Source of the DNA: Krasilnikovozyma curviuscula
Taxonomy: Eukaryota > Basidiomycota > Tremellomycetes > Cystofilobasidiales > Mrakiaceae
Assembly (NCBI GenBank): GCA_014825775.1
Contig: MVAQ01000203.1
Location: 1 to 40,162, forward strand
DNA: 40,162 nt
Direction of reading: 5' to 3'
Below, piece by piece: positions 1 to 10,985 of this stretch (positions are counted from its first letter, which is position 1; every line of letters starts with the position of its first letter). Below the pieces are notes generated by a model. It was given only the letters and a program-made list of their open reading frames with translations. It had not been told where the DNA came from and ran no database searches. Made by a program: the position numbers and the translations under genes.

Positions 1-1493
1 GTATAGCCAACTAGCCCTTCTTTCCAGACCTTAAGCATTCCAAGTGCTTCGACTGCCCACCCAACGCCTCCCTTTCCTTCCTCCTTCCCGCCGCCCAAAT
101 CAGCGACAGCCTCCATCCTCCAGCCAGTCCACGCAGCCCAGACCTCGATTCGGCCCATCATACCTTCTAGTGCGTCTTTCCACCGGTGCGAGACAACTGT
201 ATATGACTCACCCGACGCGATCGAGGCGTCGATAAGCGCGAGCATCAGTTTGGGTGATTGCGAGAGAGTGGGGGACTGCTCCACGGCGCGTGTGAGGAAG
301 GACAGTGTTATTCCTGCCTGGGCGGCCGTTTGCGACTTTGCCTCTTCATTTGATGGCGAGCCGTGCTTAGAAGGCGTCGTCGTGGTAAAGGAGGATGACA
401 ACTTGGCCCAAGCCAGCCAGCCATCTACGTCTTCTGGATTTTCCCTTAGGCGGGTAGAAAACTCGACGTTCTTGATTCGGTAGATATCCATCTCTGACTG
501 CTCCTGCTCTTCTTCTTCCTCTGATTCTTCCAAGAAACCGGCGGCGGTGGCAGACTGCCCAAAGAGTCTGAACGACGTCTCCTCATTCTCCCCTGCAGAG
601 TCGTCGTCACCGTGTTCATCTTCAGAGAAGTGTATAGTGGAGGACACAATCTGGCGGTAGGGAGCGACGTCGCCTTCCTGCACCTCCTCAGCGCGTGCTT
701 TGACTTTCGGAAGACGGACGAACTGGGCGAGGGCGGCTGAGTGGGTTGAAGGCTTTGGGAGGAGCCTCACTAGCGAAGACGGATCTTGATCGGCTTTTTT
801 GAGATGTTTTGACGACTTACGTTTTGAGTAGGATGGGAGGTTTATCAATAGTCTAAATAGCAAGGGAGGAAGGGAGAGGGGAGAAGACATACGACAGCGT
901 CGCCTAAGAATCTCCACGAGACTTCAATCTCTTTTGAAGAAATTCCCTTCGACGGCATTTTATTAATCCTCAGCTCATCAGGCTGACCAACCACTCTGCC
1001 AGCTGTACCGTTCCGTAGAAAGAAACGCAGGCAGCTCGTCAGTATGAATATAAAAGAGGAATGGGCGCCAAACCTCCAACAACTAGCAAAAAGAGGGAGA
1101 GAGAGAGAGAAGTAGAAAAGAGAAGAAGAACAAACCTCCAGATCGATAGTACCTCGGTACGTCCCCCTTGTAGTTCCCACCATATGTGACATTCCTACCG
1201 TCGCCCCTCCCGTCGACAAACCAGTCTTTCCTCCCTCTGTCCTCGTCCTCGAGATCCTGTCTCCTGGTGCTGGTGCTGATTCTTTTTCTTCTGTCTTCGT
1301 GTGGTGCTGAAGGATGGGATGTAGAAGATGAGGATGGTACACTATCATCCCACTCGGAAAACTCCCCCTTCGTCGGTATTCCAGCGGGACGAGATCGGGG
1401 TGAGGGCGAGCGACGTCGTTTGTTAAGTGACGGTGCAGGCTGTAGTTGGATACCTGGGAATGAGCTGAAGGACGGGGGAGGTTTGGATGTCAT
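1..1493 (-). CDS. NRDE2: NRDE2-family nuclear RNA surveillance protein, N-terminal part (cut by window edge)
   Basis: NRDE2 proteins (Nrl1 in fission yeast) bind the RNA helicase Mtr4 and act in nuclear RNA surveillance and splicing control. The exons read are 1493-1136, 1002-893, 852-821 and 765 to beyond base 1; all three introns (133, 40 and 55 nt) have GT-AG ends and keep phase. The N-terminus opens with MTSKPPPSFSSFP, then a basic Arg/Ser stretch. The family signature follows: DWFVDGRGDGRN, then VPRYYRSG spliced to AGRVVGQPDELRI. An acidic region comes next, then FSTRLRENPEDVDGWLAWAKL, the first HAT-like helical repeat typical of the family. The C-terminal HAT repeats lie outside the window. 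An in-frame ATG at 1565 would add 24 residues; 1493 was preferred because the PPSFSSFP start is what the family usually shows. The family call is firm; start choice is less so. Confidence 0.88.
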
Positions 1494-1692
1494 GTCATCC
1501 CAACCGTTGTCGTCGTTGGAAATGCAGAGGCTAGGCAGGCACACGTTGGACTGGAGAAGGGGCAACTTCTACCGGCATTTCTCTGGCTAGACTGGACGGG
1601 TCTGAATTTATACACACACTGCTATAGTTACAATGGGTGAGACAGCCAATTCCCAAAATAAATTACAGGCATTTGGTAAACAAACGCCTGTC

Positions 1693-2574
1693 TCAATGCG
1701 ATCTCGGTCTGTCTAGCACAACGCCAACGATCGCTCTATTTTCCTGTTCAATTTGTCTCCTTTTTCTCTCTCTTTCCGTCTGCATCAATCTGACCGAATA
1801 TGGAGGTGGGGGAGCGTCACAGTCATCGTAAGAAGACACCTGCAGCGGTCGCTGCTGCTGCAAGTGTTCTTGAAGCTTGGTACTCAGTGGACGTACGAGA
1901 GATAAAAGGGGTCTTGCACGAGGTGGGGTGAGTGGGCGAAAGCCGTACGGAGTCTGGTCGGACAATTGGTTGTACTAACGATGTCTCTTCTCAGCTTGTC
2001 GGAGAAGATAACGAGCAGATAGAAGAGGGAAGCTCAGCTCACCAGATCATGCTGTTCTAATGCTTGATTGTTGCCAACCTGAGAGGTCGACTGCGAGTGC
2101 GGTGGGAGTGGTAGCCAACTATTGTGCTGTTGTGGAGGCGGGTAGTGCGAAGATGCATCTCCTGTGACTGAGAGCAGAAGACCAGTGTGATGTTGAGTAT
2201 ACAGTGAGTCTAAGGGACTAGTTGTTGAGAAAAGACATCAAACAAGTGGTTGTCAGTAAGTTGGCTGGCTTTTCGCATCGAAGACGTACTGAATCCAAGT
2301 GACTTGGTGAGGATACTGGTTCTGGTCGACGTAAAAGTAAGACTGGTAGTTAAGGTCAAACTGAAGGTTTACCAAGGTAAAGGGGGATTGAACGTATTAG
2401 TAGTTCTTCTGGTAAAGCGACCCCGAACGAATTCTTGTCAATTGAGTTGAGTTGAGGATCTTAACTCACCTGCGCGATCCAGCCTGATTCCAACAACCCG
2501 CATAATCAGGAAAAATTTTTAAACAAGCTACAAGATACAAACGTACCGTATGGAAGAGGTCTGTTGTCTGCCAT
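1693..2574 (-). CDS. Small WW-domain protein, five exons with a 14-nt microexon
   Basis: Exons are 2574-2547, 2483-2470, 2360-2290, 2217-2043 and 1974-1693, giving 189 residues. Spliced, the start reads MADNRPLPYGWIAQFDLNY and then SYFYVDQNQYPHQVTWIHP. This is a WW domain (residues about 6-40) with the first Trp, the aromatic YFYVD strand and the second Trp followed by HP. WW domains bind proline-rich ligands. The middle is Gln/Pro/Ser-rich, a DAPPPPYS stretch holds a PPPY-type motif, and the C-terminus has a charged helix (TERERKRRQIEQENR). The WW domain is assembled from four exons, one only 14 nt long, so a simple ORF search misses it. Phase is kept at all four junctions. The gene ends 200 bp upstream of the NRDE2 start, same strand. 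Its partner and function are unknown; WW plus a PPxY-like motif could allow self-association or binding to a HECT ligase. Confidence 0.8.
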
Positions 2575-3224
2575 AGCGAGCCAGGATGGTATTGAAAAGG
2601 AAGGGTGTTCTATTCCTATCAAACCGGCAAGATATAAGCGCGACAGAAAGAATAAGGGCGATGCGTTCATTCAACTTTCAAAAGTACGAGAGTCACAGGT
2701 TCTTCGTCTATTTTTAGTTGTGTCACACTCTCAATCCATAGAAAAAACATGCACTGGCGCAACCGGTGCCAAAGTTGAGACGACATTCCAATCGCCTGTT
2801 TGGAATCTATGAAGGCTGGCACTGCGCATATCACAGTGCTACGTTGTAGTATTTCAAGATACAGTCCTACTTCTACTGGTAGTAAGATTGGTTTGATAGG
2901 ACGAGTCACTGGAGTCAAACGTGCGAGGTTGTGACAAAGCTCTGGCTCGAACCTTTGTCAACTCGCCGCACCTTATCTTTCTCATGTGCCACCCATTGAG
3001 AGGCCGAGCAAGCCACTCGCCTCATCAAAAGACTCGTTCTAAAATTTCCCGAAGTCTCAATTGAATTTCAGATACTGAGCCTGCGGACAAAGCGATGAAA
3101 CGCTGCATCTTACGCAACTGAGGAGGAAGAGTATAAGGAGGCGAAAACCATATCTGGTGAGGCGCTCTCTTTGACTTCTCCTCTTTGTTGCTTGAGGAAT
3201 CGGTGTCAAGAATTACCTACATCA
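2575..3224. promoter_or_regulatory. Divergent intergenic region between the WW gene and the membrane-protein gene
   Basis: About 650 bp between two start codons pointing away from each other, so it should hold both promoters. Short open frames on both strands show no splice-linked or family-like protein. No clear TATA box or repeated element was seen. Confidence 0.4.
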
Positions 3225-4285
3225 ATGCTACTACGCCCCACTCTCGTCTCGTTTTCTATCCTCCTCCTCTTTTCTTCGATGGCCTGGTCGATGATGCTCC
3301 CTTTGCTAACGAGACGGAACTTCAACATCGGAGAAGAAGCGTCAGTCAAATCAGCAGTGAGCTTTCCAGTGACTCAACCTTACCTGAACATCTGCCGTTG
3401 AGTTACTGACGGCAGATATTCTGTTTTTGCGCTTTTGCTTACAGTGGATGCTTCGCGACGCTCTCCCACCATCTGCTTCCCCAACAGCAGCCTCGGCTGG
3501 AGGGGTGGAGTGGGTCCTACCTCCCTCCATTTTGCTTTATCAGCCTCTCACTCTCTAACTAATCTTCCATATAATCGTAGGGATGTAAACAAGCCCAAAA
3601 TGATTGTTAAGCCCGTCACGGTGTATATGCCCCAGTCGACTTCTACCTCGACCTCTCCGCCCGACGCCACGACGGCGGCACGCAATCACATCCTGTCAAT
3701 CGCCATCCCCGTCGGGATAGTTACTCTAGCTATTCTCGTCTCTATTGTGCAGTGGTATCTCAAGCGCAGAAAGGCGAAGGCCGCAAAGGACGCGCTGGAC
3801 GCTGCAAATACAGAGACGCAAGCGTTCACAGAGGAGGGTAAGGAGAAGGTTGACGCTAGCAACCCTGTGATGGAAGGGTACACACCCCCTCCTCAAACAA
3901 CATTGACAGCGGGTGGATGGGGGTATCATTCAGAGACAGCGTACCAGCGAGTCGAGAACAAGAACGACGAGTCTTCATCATACCCTGTGAGTCGATCGGT
4001 ATTCTGGGTCTATCTTTCCCTTGGTCTTTGATTTGATGTTTCAACCTGCTTCGTCAATGTGTCTGTAGGCTTTTGTTCCCCCAGTTTCTCAACCGGGTTA
4101 TCCAGCTCCAGGGTACGGCAACAGTGGTCCAAACCAGGTCCGTCGTCTGCAGCTCACAGCCCTCTTCGCCTTCTTTCATTCACTTCTCTTTTTTTCCCGG
4201 TTCTTATCAGTTTCCCCTGCCAAACTACCACCAAGGATACTACTCTTACAATAATGTGCAGCCAATTGTTGGAGGAATGCGATAG
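3225..4285 (+). CDS. Single-pass membrane protein with signal peptide and short cytoplasmic tail
   Basis: Exons 3225-3356, 3445-3509, 3581-3986, 4069-4137 and 4211-4285 give 248 residues. A hydrophobic N-terminus (MLLRPTLVSFSILLLFSSMA) looks like a signal peptide. A short Ser/Thr/Pro-rich outer segment follows, then one membrane helix at about 103-124 (ILSIAIPVGIVTLAILVSIV), a basic stop-transfer WYLKRRK, and a tail rich in Pro, Gln, Tyr and Gly ending VQPIVGGMR. This layout resembles the many basidiomycete proteins with a small outer domain and a PQG-rich tail, but no named family was recognised. The intron ending at 3580 has a clear CTAACTAAT branch region and must be spliced although one frame reads through it. 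Exon 1 is the least certain: a second frame across 3161-3409 is also open. Confidence 0.72.
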
Positions 4286-5450
4286 ACTGCTTGGCCCTGA
4301 AACTTGTCAAGGTTGATCTCTGATCTCAGTTTCGTATGGTTAGGCACCGTGACATGACGTCTTTCCGAGTTTAACTTTTGTTTTTTGTAAGAGATTTATA
4401 TACGACATCTGGGGTTTTATTATTGCTATTTATAGTTCGACGATAGCAAAAGAAGAGCGCTTCGCCGTTGTAATGAATTACAATAAGAAAACAACCACGG
4501 TTTTACTACTGCTTGTCAAAGTCTGTAAAGTCCATAATTTGTTATCTCATGCTTAAAATGACGTATAGTTAATAATATCTTCAAGTTCACTAGTGAATGA
4601 AGGCGAAAAAAAGGCTCTCGTTCTTCCAACACTTCGCTCGGGCCTCCGCCATCTTTCAAACTTTCAGGACTTTTCTATTGCACGTGACCGCAAGTCCAAC
4701 CTCCATTCAAATTTAATACTATACGCCTTTACAGGTAAGAATCCTGTGATTGGAGAAAAATCTGTCATAGTGGTGGTGGCTGGAGTTCACAATTGAATGG
4801 GAAAGATGCTCAACTCTAATCGCTTAAGCACAAGTGGCTGGGAGCGACGGGCAATTCGGAGTCCTTTCTTAAAAGGAGATGTTCAGGTGGCTTAGAATAG
4901 CCTTGGCTTCATCAATATCTTCGTGAGCCCACCGGAAGGCAAGATTGTGTTAGGGTCGGAAGAGATTGAATGGAGGTTGAAGTGATGGGAACTGAGAATA
5001 CACGGAGGGCAGTAACGGCCGCGTTCTCCCGCTAAGGGTCTGTCTGTCTTTCACAGTTTCCTCTCTTTCAAAGAAGCCATCGAACACATGCTTGTAAATA
5101 TTGTTCTCAGCGCTTGTTTGTTCCGATCTCAGTAGTCTCTACTGGATGCAAGGGTGGGAGAGGTATTTCAGCGCATACTTGTTAATTTTTGTGGATAGAT
5201 TGATTTGGGGTGTCTCGATGACCTTCCGTTACTATTTAAAGTTTCAAGCTGAAAATTATGACAGAGAGGATCCAACCGTAAATGCAAGTGGAAAGAGAAG
5301 GACAAGACTGTTCGATTAAATATGAAGGATGCAGGCTAGCCAGAGTGATAAACGATGTTAAATAATCAAGAACTCGACACATGTTTAACAGAACATAGCC
5401 AGATAACATTACAACACGGGGCTGAGAAGTATACACGAAGCGTTTTCCTC
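4286..5450. other. Convergent intergenic region, no gene supported
   Basis: 3' flanks of the membrane-protein gene (left) and MUB1 (right), which point toward each other. The left part is AT-rich and fits a 3' UTR. A 26-codon minus-strand frame at 4869-4949 reads like a protein C-terminus but has no ATG or usable splice acceptor, and may be a relic or chance. Nothing else was seen. Confidence 0.4.
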
Positions 5451-8400
5451 TCAGTCGGCTCTGCGGTATCGCGAGCCACCAGCGCCGTCAGGGACTTGTC
5501 TCGTGGGCGAGTCGTCTCCAGCGTTGGATGGGAAGCGCTGAGGAGTCTGTCTGCTTTGGATCGACATTCGGCTTTGCGTTGTTACATTGGCCGTGTTAGT
5601 AATAGGAGGCCCAGAAGCGTCGTTGAAGAGTCGTTGACCACCTGGCGGGACCCAATTTGCAGGCAACGGAATTGAGGGAGGAGGAGCGTTACCACCACCT
5701 AGACCTAGACGGGGACCAATGTTTGAGAAGAAGCCATTTCCTCCAACATTTGGCCCGTCATCCCTTGATGGAGATGGCGCCGGTGGAGATGGTCGTCTGC
5801 CGAAAGGGTATCGTCGAGGAGTGGAGGCTTCTGCGGGTGCTGCCCCGAAAGGATTCTCTCTGCCGGCAAAAAGTGAGCCTGAATGAAGGGCAGCACTACT
5901 GGCTGGGTTCTCGTAGGATTGTGAAGAGAACTGCTGCGGTACTGAGGGTGGTAATGCCTGGTTGTTGGCAGTGATTGTAATTCTTCGCCGGTGGGAAGAC
6001 GATCTCCTTGGTGGAGGGACTTGACCGGTCGCTGAGTCGTCCGTGTCTACATCCATCTGAGATTCGCCGATATCTCTGTTTCTTTGAGCATGGTGAACTG
6101 GCCTAGTTGGGCCAAGATCTGGTTGGCCACCAAACCTGGGAGCGTTTCGATTCCAGATAGTTCCTCGCGGTGGGACAGCATCTCCTGGAAGTTCGCCTCG
6201 AGCAAGCAACCCATCTGGGCCACCAATAGGGAAGCTATGAACTTGTACGTGTGGAAGTCCAGCCGCAGCAGCTTCAGGGTTGGCAGAAGGTACCCGCGAG
6301 TTGGCGGCTGAAGGGGCTGTGGATATTTCAGATGGTGGGCCGTCTTCGGTCCGTTGTGAGCACCAGAATCTGAGAAAATGAGAGCAAAGTAAAGATGAGT
6401 CAGTCAGTCGTTAAATGAATTTCCATACCTCCGAAGAGAAGAATAGCTGACCTGTGACCTTCAGCCCACGCCTTACTCTGACACTCCTTGCTACAGTACT
6501 TCGCCTTCCTACACCTTCTGCACTTTGCAAACTCCCTCGGATAAGCTTCCCATCTTCCACATCCCATGTTGGCGCACTGTCTGATACCACCTTGAGAATC
6601 ATCCTTTCTGCACGCGTTCCTCATGATCACACCTGCCCAGTACATGATCTCCTCTGGCAGCCGTGGGAGATTTGGATCGCTTGGGCTGGGTCGGAAAGTG
6701 AATCGCTCGACCAGAGAAAATATGTTTGGAGTCGATGAGAGGGAAGCCCGCATGGGAAGGGGTGGATCGCCAGGCTTGAGCTGTGGGAGGTTGAGGTTGG
6801 GATGAAACGGTTCTCGAGGGTGATGGAAAACTTGGCGGACGTGAGGATATTTCGAGAGATAAGCCAAGAGTTGAAGACTGAGCAAGATGTCATCATCTCG
6901 ATATGTGGTTTCGGATGTTGTTGGACTGAGAGGTTGGCCTTCCATGCTAAGTTCTCGAAGAGTTCGTTGAGTAGCTTGAGCAGTTGCGAGAGCGACGACC
7001 GCAGGCGTGACTCCACCAAGTCCATCATCATCCATAGGTTCAGTCTCATTGACAGGTGGACCAGGAGGTATTCCGCCAGCTTGAGGGCCAGGGGCCGGGC
7101 CTGCAGGTCCTGTTCCAGGACCAGCCCCAGTGTGAACACCTGCGATCGGTCCCTCAGGACCAGCGGCAGGTACTTGATTCGCACCGATTCCAACGGCGAT
7201 ACCTCTCACAGGCGGTGGACTGCCCATCGTTAACACACCCATCCTCGGCGTCGCACTTGCATCCGTTGAGTTTCTACCTCCTCCTACACCACCGACAGCA
7301 GCACCAGGGGCACCAGGAGGTGCACCCATTTGGAGATCAACATTATCATCCATGTTAACACCTTCTCCACCTAGACCACCAACGCCGGTGTTTCCTCCGC
7401 CGAGGAGGTCGTCGTATTCGTCCCCTAACTCCGACGCGATGCCGATCTCATGCTCTTCCGTCTGACCAACACCTTCCTCAGCGGCCGATTCACCTTCGCC
7501 GGTGACGTTCCCAGAGGCTTCAAGTTCGCCATGGTGCTGTCTGAGATTGGAGGGCCCTCTGCTTCCACTGGCACGGGGTTGGCGTGTCGTTGTCGTCGAG
7601 GATGAATCTTCATCTTCACCACCAGTAGACACATCACCGATGTCTCCAGGTGCGAAAGAAGGCCAGGAGGAGTTGGATGAGTTAAGAGACGTGGAGGAAG
7701 GGAGGATGCTTGAGCGCGAGCTTGAGGCGGACGAAGACGCTGATGGAACGGGCACTGAGGTGTTTTGGATTTGAGAGATTCGACGTCTACTACCGCTACC
7801 AGATGGACGAGATGATGGACCAGCTTCGTCTATATACAATCCGTAAATGATCATATTTAAAATATTAGAACAGGAGAACAGGTAAGTGAGAGGTGGAGTA
7901 GAAGAGGGAACTGACCTTTCTTTGTCGCATCACGAGTAGCGTTTGCCAGGTTCACGTTCGCATCTACAGAGTTGAGAAAGATGATCTGTTAGATATAGAC
8001 CAACGTTTAGCGTGAAAGTGAAGACTTGCCGTGAGGAGACGGTACAGGATGAGTAGGGGCGTAAAGTGCTGCCGGACGCTGCTGGGTTGGTGCACTAACA
8101 GCAGATCTTGAGGCAGAGGTTAGATGAACAGCAGAAGGAGGAACATGAGGGGTTATCCTGGGCAGCCTTAGAGCCTCTTCTGCAACCGCAAGGTCCGCGA
8201 GCATGTAGTTTGTGAGACTTGGGCCAGGCGCCGTTGGGTTAGCAGCAGCAGTGACTGCAGCACGTTGTAATTGCATTTGATGCTGTTGCTGTAACAATTG
8301 CAGTCGATGTCGTTCTTCTCTCTCACGCTCCCTTCTTCCGCTACTGTGCGGCACTGCAGCAAGCGCCGCGGCAATGGCAGCTGAGGAGACAGCCCCACCA

Positions 8401-9706
8401 GATGACGGCATTCCCATAGGTCCAGCTTCAATTGCTAACCCTCTTCCTTTAAGCCATACTTCAAGGACGGAAGCGACAACGTCAAGCACGCCTGCCTGGA
8501 CGACCCTGGTGCGGACCTGCTCTGAACCCCTCACGCCAACATTGGAGATGCACTGGAAGGCGAGGGAGAAGCGGTAAGCAACAGCACGTTCGTTACCCAG
8601 TAGCCCTGTTGAAGCTGGGCCGGGTCCCAAGCCATACAAGTCAGGAGGGGGAGGGGGTGGTCGAGGTAGGGAGGAGGCGCGAAGAATAGCAAGCAGTCGC
8701 TCGAGCCCACCATCGAGGGTGAGGATTTCTCGTATTCGAGGGGATGTAGAGGTGAGATATGTCAAATGGGTGAGCGAATTGAGAAGTGGGAGTGAAGAGG
8801 TCGTGTCGAGAGCTGTATCAAAGGAACAGGAGGAGGAAGTTTAGTAAATGAAGACCAAGAGAGGAACAGAAGATGTAAAGGATAATAGTTGAACAACAGT
8901 GAAGTAGGGAGCTTAGTATCAGCGACTCAAGCTCAAGTAATAGTGATCAGCAGCTACCCCCAGGTCTGCATCTTGGCAGCACACAAAAGTGCATTGGAAA
9001 ACAGCGAGCCATCCCCGTTCATAAGTCCACACACATATCACGGCCAGCAGGGTCACTGTTACCTATACTCAATTTCATGACAACAAACCAGACTTCGTTC
9101 AAGATCCAGAGAAGTGCCAGCTCCCTCATCTACAACAGTCGCACGACCAAGCGCCCCGCCTCTGTGTCCAGCATCCTTAATGGCCCGGTGAAAGCACATC
9201 TTCCTTCGTAGTACGTATCCAGCAACAACATCAAGAAGAAAGTTGAAAAGTTACCAACCTCTTCGGTCATACAGCTGGGTTCAGATCAAGCAGGGGAAAA
9301 GAAATCAAAGAAGCATCAGTCAGCAAAAACGCTCGTACTCGGTGTAGATTCTCGACAGAAAGATTGTTACGAAAAGCAGGAAAGTATAGAGACGAAACGA
9401 TTCAACCATCTATGACGTGAAAATAGGCAAGGTTCCCATTGTCAGAGTGCCCAGAGGGGAGGAGGCTCTAACATTTCCATTCCCATTCTATGGAAGCCAA
9501 AGCCTCCCGCCTCTTCCTGTCTACACATCTGTGCAGCTAACCCTAAGTATCACTGCATTCTCATCCATAGCAACTCATCGTCTTCCAGGGACCCGCAGCA
9601 ACGAGGAGCGAGAAAATAAGTAGACGTAGGGAACTGAACTCACTGCACTCGTTATACAGACGCAGGCTCTGTTCTGACTTGGGAAACAATGATTTGATTC
9701 CCTCAT
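5451..9706 (-). CDS. MUB1: MUB1/SamB, MYND zinc-finger adaptor of the Ubr2-Rad6 ubiquitin ligase
   Basis: Yeast Mub1 works with Ubr2 and Rad6 to ubiquitinate substrates such as the proteasome regulator Rpn4; Aspergillus SamB affects morphogenesis. Exons 9706-9644, 9274-9259, 8812-8030, 7963-7916, 7829-6452 and 6369-5451 give 1068 residues. The conserved N-terminus is intact: MRESN, then ITSA-LYDRR-ALDTTSS, then LTYLTSTSPRIREILTLDGG, an armadillo-like region. A long low-complexity Pro/Gly/Ser region follows. The MYND finger sits at about 721-763 (CANMGCGRW, KCRRCRKAKYCSKECQ, WAEGHR), followed by FWCSQR and a disordered C-terminus. Exon 2 is only 16 nt and codes LYDRR. Intron 3 (8029-7964) begins GCAAGT and is a GC-AG intron. 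The first two introns (369 and 446 nt) are long for this genome. All junctions keep phase. Confidence 0.92.
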
Positions 9707-10553
9707 CCTGCTACAGCACGATTCGGTTCAGTAGTCAAAGTGAAGCCAGTAGGATTTTGAAGCCTTTGGAGGGGTCCGACTAAAAGGGTTTTAGAGTGTT
9801 GGCACCAGAGGGACAAGATCGCCCAGAGCTCGAAAAGGAATAAGTGGGAATCGAGATGAAGTTTTCATTTTCGACGATGATTTTTGCTGACGAGCATAAA
9901 ACTTCCTAAAAGTATCATATTTGGAGAGGAAATCCCTAGGACGACGAGATAAATTCTTGCAGAGACTTTGCGACGGCTCGAAGGAATTGTAAACAAACCT
10001 CGACCCTGGTCAATCTAAACTCGCGCTAATATGTGGTTGCGTACAAGCATAGAAGTACACCATACCAGAATCTGAAAGAGTTAGAGAGATGAGTTGGTTT
10101 AGATGTTTGAAGAGGGGATAAGCGAAAGCTTCCGTTATGGATGTGAGGTCGCACTTGTAGGACTGGGAGGACCCAACGGGTCTTGAAACTCCTTGCACCC
10201 TGGAAGATTAAACCTACTCAGAAAAATTGGTCAGCCAGAAATGAACCCGAAAATCACACAAACTTGTGAAAACTTGAGAACCAGTAAATGTGTACCATGA
10301 ACAATGTCAGACAGAGATAATAATTGAAAACAAGATGTCGATTTCCATGAGACCAACGGGTTGAAGCGGGCCAACAGAGCGTAATTTTCATCCTACTTCT
10401 TCAGGCTAAGCAGGATCTATTACAGCACGTTTCAATCATAGCTTAATTACCGAACACACGCAGCGCGGTACGATCTCGATGACGGACGCCTCGATGTCAG
10501 ACCACTTTCAATCAATCGATTGTGTTTGACTGTCGGTGACTATTCCTACTTGT
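9707..10553. other. Upstream region of MUB1; possible 5' leader intron
   Basis: About 850 bp between the MUB1 start and the end of the small gene at 10,554, both on the minus strand. On the minus strand 10154-10072 looks like an intron (GTGCGA donor, CTCTCTAAC branch, TTTCAG acceptor) with no coding context, so it may lie in the MUB1 5' leader or in a non-coding transcript. No protein gene is supported. Confidence 0.3.
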
Positions 10554-10808
10554 TTATTTATACTTGCTCTATGAATCAAAGAGCGTCCACAATCAGCAGT
10601 GAAATCAGTTCCGAAACATCATATGAGCACTCACCTTGTCGTCGCTCTTGGCTTTTGACACGACCCTTTGCACTCTTTTCGCTACCTCCTTTGTTGCTTC
10701 TCCTAAAATCCTCCTCGAAATATGATCTGTTTTCGGACGAACGACGTCTGCCAGTGAGATATTTCGCAAATGGCGCAAAACCCCCGATGCATCATCTGGG
10801 TTTCGCAT
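10554..10808 (-). CDS. Small basic helical protein of unknown function (62 aa)
   Basis: Two exons, 10808-10635 and 10568-10554, joined by a 66-nt intron with GTGAGT donor and CATAG acceptor. The second exon supplies only SKYK and the stop. The product starts MRNPDDASGVLRHLRNISLA and continues with basic, probably helical sequence (RRILGEATKEVAKRVQR, then SKAKSDDK). There is no signal peptide or membrane segment, and no family was recognised. The evidence is codon-like composition, good splice signals and a head-to-head position with the ANCHR-like gene, whose ATG is 177 bp away. The N-terminus could be longer if an upstream exon was missed, though a stop lies in frame just before the ATG. Confidence 0.5.
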
Positions 10809-10985
10809 GCTTTCCCATCATTACTCAATACTATTTAATCTTCGAGCAGTACAAAGATCATCAATCCAACTATGTTATTCCAGAAAAACAAAGAAAAACG
10901 TCGGTGAAAATCCCTCTCAAGTCGGAAGAGGTCTCCTGCGTGTTTCTTTCCTCTGCTAGCAAACGACAGCTCTCTACCTCTAGAA
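10809..10985. promoter_or_regulatory. Short bidirectional promoter region
   Basis: 177 bp separate the start codons of the 62-residue protein (minus) and the ANCHR-like protein (plus). Both transcripts must start within or very near this interval. No defined factor site was identified. Confidence 0.45.

Noticed and set aside
6454..7774. Several plus-strand and alternate minus-strand frames across the middle of MUB1
   Set aside because: They are shadows of the GC-rich low-complexity MUB1 exon 5. The MUB1 frame holds the MYND finger and correct splice phases.
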